A stretch of 64,000 nt of DNA from Takakia lepidozioides (taxonomy: Eukaryota > Streptophyta > Takakiopsida > Takakiales > Takakiaceae), in contig CM060731.1 in the NCBI GenBank assembly GCA_030704615.1, forward strand, positions 88,704,756 to 88,768,755, written 5' to 3'. The notes below the pieces were generated by a model. That model saw only the letters and a program-made list of their open reading frames with translations. It ran no database searches and had not been told where the DNA came from. A program made the position numbers and the translations under genes. Each line of letters starts with the position of its first letter. Position 1 is the first letter of the stretch. Shown here in pieces: positions 58,623 to 64,000 of the stretch.

Positions 58623-59460
58623 TTATTTCTTTGGCCATCTGACCAAGTCTTTGTCCATCTCGTCACATAGCCAACTAATCATATGAGTACGGGAAGCTAT
58701 CATGGTTGACTCGTTGAACCAACTTGCAGTAAACGCCCGCCTATGACGGGTTCGATCTTCTGTGGTTTTCACATTGAACTTCCACTCCAAGTAAAATTGC
58801 ACAAAACAAAGTGCATAATAGCCGCACTCCCAAAAGCTCCGTTGCTGGGGGACACTGGCCTCAAACCATTCCATCCTCTCCATGACGTAACTGAAGTCAT
58901 CAGATCCAGGCATGAAATCAAAGAACGCTATGGCAAAATTTCGCAAAATTCCTTCAATGAGTTTGGGTCGGGCAATGGTTTTATGGGAGTCCAAATGTAC
59001 TATCCGACCTCGGCGCTCTAAAATAACAACACTCCAGTGATCACTGCAACACAAACAAAGCCGTTACGTCATAATAGAAAAAAACATCTCCAATGAAATC
59101 CATTGTGGTGTAACCCGGCTATGGTGTAACCCAGTAGTGTAACCCTTTGTACTGTAACTCTAAACGGTGTTACACAACTAGTCAGCAGTCACTAGTGCAA
59201 CTCAGTCTAGAATAGAGGAGTGTAACCCAACATGCTCAGTCAACGCTGAAATTACTTACTCGAAGACAATAGGGATGACAACCACGTCCACAAGATCTCG
59301 ATTCTTTGTGAACACCATCCCTCGGGCAACCTGAGTGTACCATTCTTGCACCAACCCGAATAGCGTCTGCAGATCGTTACCATTGGTACGCATGACATGC
59401 CATTGAAAAGGAGCACAGATGACAAACTCAGGTGCGATAGCCTTAAACAATTTACAGAGG
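58623..59460 (-). CDS. Ulp1-type (C48) cysteine protease domain carried by the MULE
   Basis: Two exons on the minus strand: 59260 up to about 59455 (FKAIAPEFVICAPFQWHVMR, DVVVIPIVF) and 58623-59043, joined by a GT-AG intron (TTCGA|GTAAGT, GTTGCAG|TGATCA) to give IPIVFDDHWSVVILE. The catalytic set is readable: His in DHWSVV, Asp in IVHLDS, Gln in VPQQRSF and Cys in FWECGYYAL, as in SUMO/ubiquitin-like proteases. About 205 residues are visible, without stops. The 5' side of the first exon runs straight into the right subterminal minisatellite, so the N-terminal part and true start are missing or lie in an unrecognised exon. The product may act on SUMO-like conjugates. Its role in transposition is unknown. 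Confidence 0.75.
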
Positions 59461-60004
59461 GTTACGTAGGTTACAGAGCCACAGAGGGTTTGTGAGGGTT
59501 ACATGGTGGCGAGAGTGACACTCTGCGGTGTTACAGAGGGTTACATGGAGGTAAGGGTTACACCTGGTGAGGGATATAGAGGGTCACAGAGGGTTACATG
59601 GAGGGAGGGTTACATGGTGGTGAGGGTTACAGAGGGTCAGAGAGGGTTACATGGAATGAGGGTTACATACGGGTGAGGGTGACACTCTGCGGTGTTACAG
59701 AGGGTTACATGGTGGTGAGGGTTACAAAGGGTCACAGAGGGTTACATGGGTTACAGAGGGTTACATGGAGTGAGGGTTACATAAGGGGTGAGGGCGACAC
59801 TCTGCGGTGTTACAGAGGGTTACATGGGTTGCAAAGTGTTACAGAGGGTTACATGTAGTGAGGGTTACATAGGGGTGGGGGTGACACTCTGCGGTGTTAT
59901 AGAGGGTTACATGGGTTACAGAGGGTTACATGGTAGTGTGGGTTACACTCGGCGGAGTTACAAAGGGTTACATGGGGGTGATGGTTGAACCCGGGGCGGG
60001 GGTT
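59461..60004. repeat. Right subterminal minisatellite (GGGTTACA-type), 0.54 kb
   Basis: Inverted counterpart of the left array, with the same CACTCTGCGGTGTTACAGAG mark in at least five copies. It is about one quarter of the left array's length, so array length has changed unequally since the TIRs were identical. Confidence 0.93.
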
Positions 60005-60230
60005 ACAGGGAACTGGCGGACTGCTGGAAGCGGCGGACTGGTGTCGCAGAACGACGACGCAAGGGGCGACGACGCCGATGGGATGAGGGCGGGGGTGGGG
60101 AGGGATTGACCGAGCCCAGCCGGCTGCCTTTCGATGTCTGCCGGAGGCGAAGAACCGGCGGTACGGGTGTCAGGGCTGGACCGTCCTGACGCGCTTGCAT
60201 TAAGTTCTTACATTATTCCTATTATCTTCC
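60005..60230 (-). repeat. MULE right TIR, unique arm
   Basis: Inverted partner of 51336-51540, ending CCTATTATCTTCC at 60230. The ORF covering it on the minus strand (60003-60200) is the same chance ORF as in the left arm. Confidence 0.93.
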
Positions 60231-60648
60231 TTAAACCAGAGTAGAGGAGATAAGTGTGCATCATATGATGGTGCTATGGCAGCATATTCAGCAACTTAAA
60301 ATAGAAGCAACTTGAGCAACTCCGGCAAGCGGGTGAGGGTCATCTTGCCCAAGAAATAAACAACAAGATCCACACACATACATTCAAGCTAAGCAGGAGA
60401 TACATAGACATGCATTTTATTTCCAAGTGAAGAACTTTACAATTTCTTGGCCTGCTGTACATCCACGGTCTTCTGCAAGAGATCTACTAACCGAGTTAGT
60501 ACTAAGTGGGGGTCAGTTAATCTAATGTTTAGCGGTTGTAAGTTGTTGTGAGAGGACAGCTGAGGAGTATACGCCAAGAACAGCTAATGTATTTGCACAG
60601 CGAGCCCTGAGGAGGTGTGTTGTAGAAAGCGTTGAGTAGCAGAGAGTG
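60231..60648. other. MULE right flank, no gene
   Basis: Ordinary sequence between the MULE end and the stop codon of the minus-strand duplicated-domain gene. It probably includes that gene's 3' UTR. Confidence 0.4.
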
Positions 60649-61359
60649 TCAGTTGTGTCTACCTTCGGAAGTGCGACTGGACTGTGGTTTTGATCTGAGC
60701 ACCCAAGTGTCGAGGTCGCCCTTTGTGTCAGCTGACACGATACAAACTGAAGTGTAAATATCCCAACCTGCGGCATCCAGCGCGTCAATCAACCGCGCTA
60801 GAAACATGCGAGCGTACATGGTGTCAGTCCCAGACGCTGACCACGGCTGTCCGAGCATCTTGAACTCGGGCACCCCGTAGTAAGATCTCTCATCTTGCAA
60901 TCCCTGTTTCCAGAAATTCTGGATGGTGGATCGTACCACCTGAGCCATTTCAACAGTGCCGTCTATCACCCGGATCGTATCACTTCTATTAAACGAGATT
61001 ACGGACATGACCACGTTCGGCTCCGGAATCTGGCGCTTGAAATACATCGAGTCCTTTTGGGTTTCATGCTTGCTGATATCGGTTGTAATGAGGAGAGCCC
61101 AGCCTTCTTGCAGCATGAAGCGCAGGATGCGCGCAATGAGGTGACGGGACTCGTTGGCTTCCTCGCTATTACCAGTCCATGGGTTGCCGTGAAGTTTGAA
61201 CTGATGGGAGACGGAATAAGTTTTCTCGGATTGGATTCCTCCCTTCCAGGAGGATTGGATGACGGCCCGTATGGAATCAATCATGTTCTGTGGCAGATTC
61301 ATGACGCGGATCTTATCCTTCTCGTGGAGAGAGATGCAAGTTGCGGGAACAACCACCAT
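60649..61359 (-). CDS. Unrecognised protein with two tandem copies of one domain
   Basis: An intronless 236-aa frame from the ATG at 61359, which has A at -3 and is the only in-frame ATG after an upstream stop. Copy 1 (about residues 10-112): KDKIRVMNLPQNM, IQSSWKGGIQSE, FKLHGNPWTG, LQEGWALLITTDIS. Copy 2 (about 120-225): SDTIRVIDGTVEM, IQNFWKQGLQDE, FKMLGQPWSAS, LDAAGWDIYTSVCI. The shared pattern is IRV, IQ..WK.G.Q.E, F.L.G.PW, a helix and then GW. I know of no assigned function. No signal peptide or membrane segment is seen. It lies just outside the MULE right TIR. Conserved duplicate sequence without stops argues for a real gene. Confidence 0.65.
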   Translation of the reverse strand: MVVVPATCISLHEKDKIRVMNLPQNMIDSIRAVIQSSWKGGIQSEKTYSVSHQFKLHGNPWTGNSEEANESRHLIARILRFMLQEGWALLITTDISKHETQKDSMYFKRQIPEPNVVMSVISFNRSDTIRVIDGTVEMAQVVRSTIQNFWKQGLQDERSYYGVPEFKMLGQPWSASGTDTMYARMFLARLIDALDAAGWDIYTSVCIVSADTKGDLDTWVLRSKPQSSRTSEGRHN

Positions 61360-62865
61360 GTTGGGGGATACTCGATGTCGAAATTTGTTCTCGGTGTTGT
61401 AGACTATGTGAAGGAGCTTGTGCTTGACAACCCACTTCTCTGTGGTGTTATATCAGAATTTGTCGCTTTGATAAAGCGTTGAAGTTTGAACTCGTTCGTT
61501 TCTTCAAGTGGTGCAGTACCGCAAGGGAGCCGCAAGTTTTCTGAAACAGGTGCCAAGGAATGTCAGAGAACTCAAAGAAACAACTCGAATGAATCAGTTT
61601 ATGCAAGTGTAAAACGCTATCCGTTCAATCTGCGGAAATCTCAGCTCTGTGTGGAGCGGCCTACCATATATTTGGCACGAGACGATTGTCCTGCTCAGGA
61701 TATTCCAGTCTCTCCCAGTATCACCCCTCGTCGTTTTTTCTCTTGGTTCCTTTCCTTTCTTTTGTGTTCCGTGGGTTTAGGAGAGTAAAGGAAGGGACGG
61801 ATGGAACACGGAGGAACAGGGAGTGTGGAGGGCTAAAGTCAACCTCTCTCTCTCCGGAAGTCGGTAGACCAGACAAGTACGTGCACTACACTCTTTGGGG
61901 TATCTCATGTGGGGCATGCTATTTGCGCGTACCGACACTCATTCACAAAATACGTTACAACTTAGTGTGGACTACACTCCAACACAGGCTCGGAGACACC
62001 ATATCGATTTGATACAATATTGACGAGTGTGCATCACAGTAATTCGTTGTGCATAATATCACTGTGGATGTTTGTGTAACTTCCTTGCAATTCTAGGGAG
62101 GGGGGAAGATGAGGCCGTACCGTCTCACCGCCGGGGTAACTTCCTTGCAAGTCTCAGTCCACATGATGGTAATTTCTGCGATCGTTCGTCTTTTTGACAA
62201 CGGAAAGTCAGGTGCACGATTAGATTAGATTTGCGCGTCTTGCACCGAGCCAGAGATTGACATGAATCTACATGAGAGTGTACAGATGAATTTCCTTTGT
62301 AATTCCTCAAAGGTGTTGTACATTCATGAAGGCCTGTATCTCAAAGTCGTCACACCACAGTATTATCCCTGTAACTTCGCAGTTCCAGCAATTGTAGAAG
62401 AAGGCAATTATCAAAGACTGGTCACCAAGTCTGCAAGTGATGCCGTCAATCTCCACCTACGTCTGCCCCATTGAATATCCTCTGTTGGAAGACTATCATA
62501 TACAATCCTCGTACCATCGCTGCTCAGCCTCTCTCTCTCTCTCTAGATTATCAATTGCTGAGGTATCTCACAGATTGAAGCAGTCGAGGTTAAGCGAACA
62601 AGATGCGCTCCTCCGCGGCTCTTGCATATGATGGATGAATGATCGAATGAAATCAATTGACGTCCACAGAGAAGGCCATCCATCCATTAGGGCTCTGCCT
62701 CCGTGGACGTTAATATCATTCATTCACTCATTCATCCATGATTTCATGTATTATACCGTGCATCCAGGTTTGTACTCGTATTTTCGTGGTCTGCTTGAGA
62801 AGCCTGTCACCTGTACATAAAGAGCATCACTCCCAATGCGCAGATGTGGAGGCAAGTGTTGTGAT

Positions 62866-62868
<3 letters not shown>

Positions 62869-62907
<39 letters not shown>
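62869..62907. repeat. (GA)n microsatellite
   Basis: About 19 uninterrupted GA dinucleotides. Confidence 0.97.
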
Positions 62908-62908
<1 letters not shown>

Positions 62909-63342
62909 AAAAGTTGAAAGAAAACAGGTGACATACCTGGGTATAGTTTGAGATATCTGTCAACTAATTAGCTCAGGCAAAAGCCTTGGCAGGCTGATGA
63001 ATCCAGGCTGCAAGTTTTGATCAAGATTAAGAGACAGTGTATGATCAGAGAGTGTCAGTTAGACGCATATACTTGGGAAGTGAATAAGAGCGGAAAGAGT
63101 TTGGAGCCTGGAGGCACTTCGATGAGAGACATTGAACTCAGCTGCTGCAGATTCATTTTGTATAGCATCTAAGCTGTGAGTTGGTCTGGACAATAATCTG
63201 CAATTTCACTCTCTCGATACGCAGCATCACCGCATCATTTAACCTACCCACATGAAGTCAGAGCTTTCACAAGCTTCAGCATAATTTTTGTTAGTTCTCT
63301 TGAATATTCCAAAAAAGAAACTCAAATGGACATGTGGCTCCA

Positions 63343-63670
63343 TTTTGGAGGGAGGGGGGGGAGAAGCCCGGGAAGAGGCAGTGCATGAGGGAGGATGACA
63401 GAACTTAGTCACTTTCTACACCTGTCAGGACTAATAGTCATGCAGTGCCCTGGCACCCTAGCTATAGCTTCTGCCCTCCCAAATCGAGGCCCAACTCACC
63501 TCTTGGACAGTGATTGGTGGGGGGAGGGGAGAGAAGCCAGGGAAGAGGCAGTGCATGAGGATGACAGAAGTAGTCACTTTCTACACCTGTCCTAGTCATG
63601 CAGTGCCCCACCCTAGCTTCTTTTCCTTCCCTCCCAAACCTTCCCCAACTTACTCTTGGGCAGTGAAATC
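63343..63670. repeat. Imperfect tandem duplication, unit about 160 bp
   Basis: Two copies beginning GGGGGGAGAAGCC-GGGAAG and sharing AGAGGCAGTGCATGAGG, GTCACTTTCTACACCTGTC and AGTCATGCAGTGCCC, at about 63343-63510 and 63517-63670. Small insertions distinguish them. No coding role is evident. Confidence 0.85.
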
Positions 63671-64000
63671 TTCACCCCTGGATTTCCAGCTGGGGCACCC
63701 TGAATTTCGCAGCACAGATGTCGTTTCCCGATTGAGTTACACAGTCTCTACCGTTTGGTGGATGCGTCTAGTTGCGTTCCAATCAACCCTGGAGTCCGAC
63801 ATGTGAGAAGTTCTAGGCAGGAGTGCTGGGCTGTCAGGCCAATGTCCAGAAAAATAAGAGCGAATGCGACTCAGGAGCTTTTCGATTAAATAGCGGTCCG
63901 GGAGGTAAAAAGTTGAGTTCTTGAGGATGTCCGTCAAAATTTTGAATTGAACTCACTTCCGTGGACTGCAGGATTGACAGGCGATGAGCAGCTCCTTTCT

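Larger units (their letters stand above)
51336..60230. mobile_element. 8.9-kb Mutator-like element with long TIRs, SWIM transposase and Ulp1-type protease
   Basis: The two ends are inverted copies starting GGAAGATAATAGGAATAATG. They continue through about 205 bp of GC-rich unique sequence (GCGCGTCAGGACGGTCCAGC, CGAAAGGCAGCCGGCTGGGC) and on into the same minisatellite. By eye the unique arms differ at only a few positions. Inside are a plus-strand MULE/SWIM transposase and a minus-strand C48 protease, convergently arranged. Ulp1-like genes carried by MULEs are known in plants (Kaonashi-type elements). The flanking 9 bp differ (TATGTAATG versus TTAAACCAG), so no target duplication is visible. 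Close similarity of the arms suggests relatively recent insertion, yet the transposase is frameshifted. Confidence 0.85.
61360..64000. other. No gene supported; simple repeats and a local duplication
   Basis: ORFs are short and lack domains. A CT run lies at about 62528-62544, a GA microsatellite at 62869-62907 and a duplicated segment at 63343-63670. Open sequence upstream of 61360 on the minus strand (EKWVVKHKLLHIVYNTENKF) may extend the duplicated-domain gene's leader but contains no ATG. Confidence 0.4.

Noticed and set aside
60003-60200. 65-aa ORF in the MULE right TIR (also in the left TIR)
   Set aside because: A chance frame in the GC-rich TIR arm. Small indels between the two arms change the frame, so it is not conserved as protein.

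Overview
The window is nuclear DNA of a land plant or close streptophyte relative. Five host genes read cleanly through GT-AG introns of roughly 60-1750 bp: a YTH-domain m6A reader, a VAP/MSP protein, a plastid-type aldo-keto reductase, an RHIP1-like coiled-coil protein and an ASR3-type trihelix factor. Decayed PLS-type PPR repeats, OSB-type PDF motifs and moderate intron sizes suggest a seedless lineage (moss, lycophyte or similar). The species cannot be named from the sequence alone.

Layout. 0-16 kb is a transposon graveyard. It holds a retropepsin fragment; a CACTA-like terminus followed by decayed PPR and PDF-motif sequence and a TNP2-like transposase fragment; a hAT transposase with a long acidic/Ser-rich tail; a striking array of about 17 GC-rich hairpins ending in TATA-bearing blocks; an unrecognised 197-aa ORF; and a broken Ty3/gypsy pol that lost its integrase core and ends in a decayed PHD finger. 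16.7-46.8 kb is the gene block: YTH (minus), VAP (plus), AKR (minus) and RHIP1-like (plus, divergent from AKR across about 300 bp), then the trihelix gene (plus). Host introns carry insertions: a LINE RT scrap, a tRNA-derived SINE, a tRNA-Cys-like fragment and an antisense ABCG pseudogene. A complete non-autonomous hAT element with 8-bp target duplications lies at 41.7-42.4 kb.

46.8-51.3 kb is a dense field of dispersed repeats with RNA polymerase III B-box-like segments. 51,336-60,230 is one 8.9-kb Mutator-like element (MULE). It has near-identical long terminal inverted repeats, each running into a TAACCC-rich minisatellite, and a plus-strand SWIM/MULE transposase facing a minus-strand Ulp1-type (C48) protease. 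The same GTTACA/TGTAAC motif fills the subterminal arrays, the large transposase intron, the protease intron and the space between the genes. It is the most unusual system in the window. Beyond it lies an intronless gene with two tandem copies of a domain I do not recognise, then 2.6 kb with only simple repeats.

Exon boundaries were derived by hand from open frames, GT-AG sites and phase continuity. N-terminal parts of the YTH gene, the RHIP1 start and all transposon gene models are the least certain.
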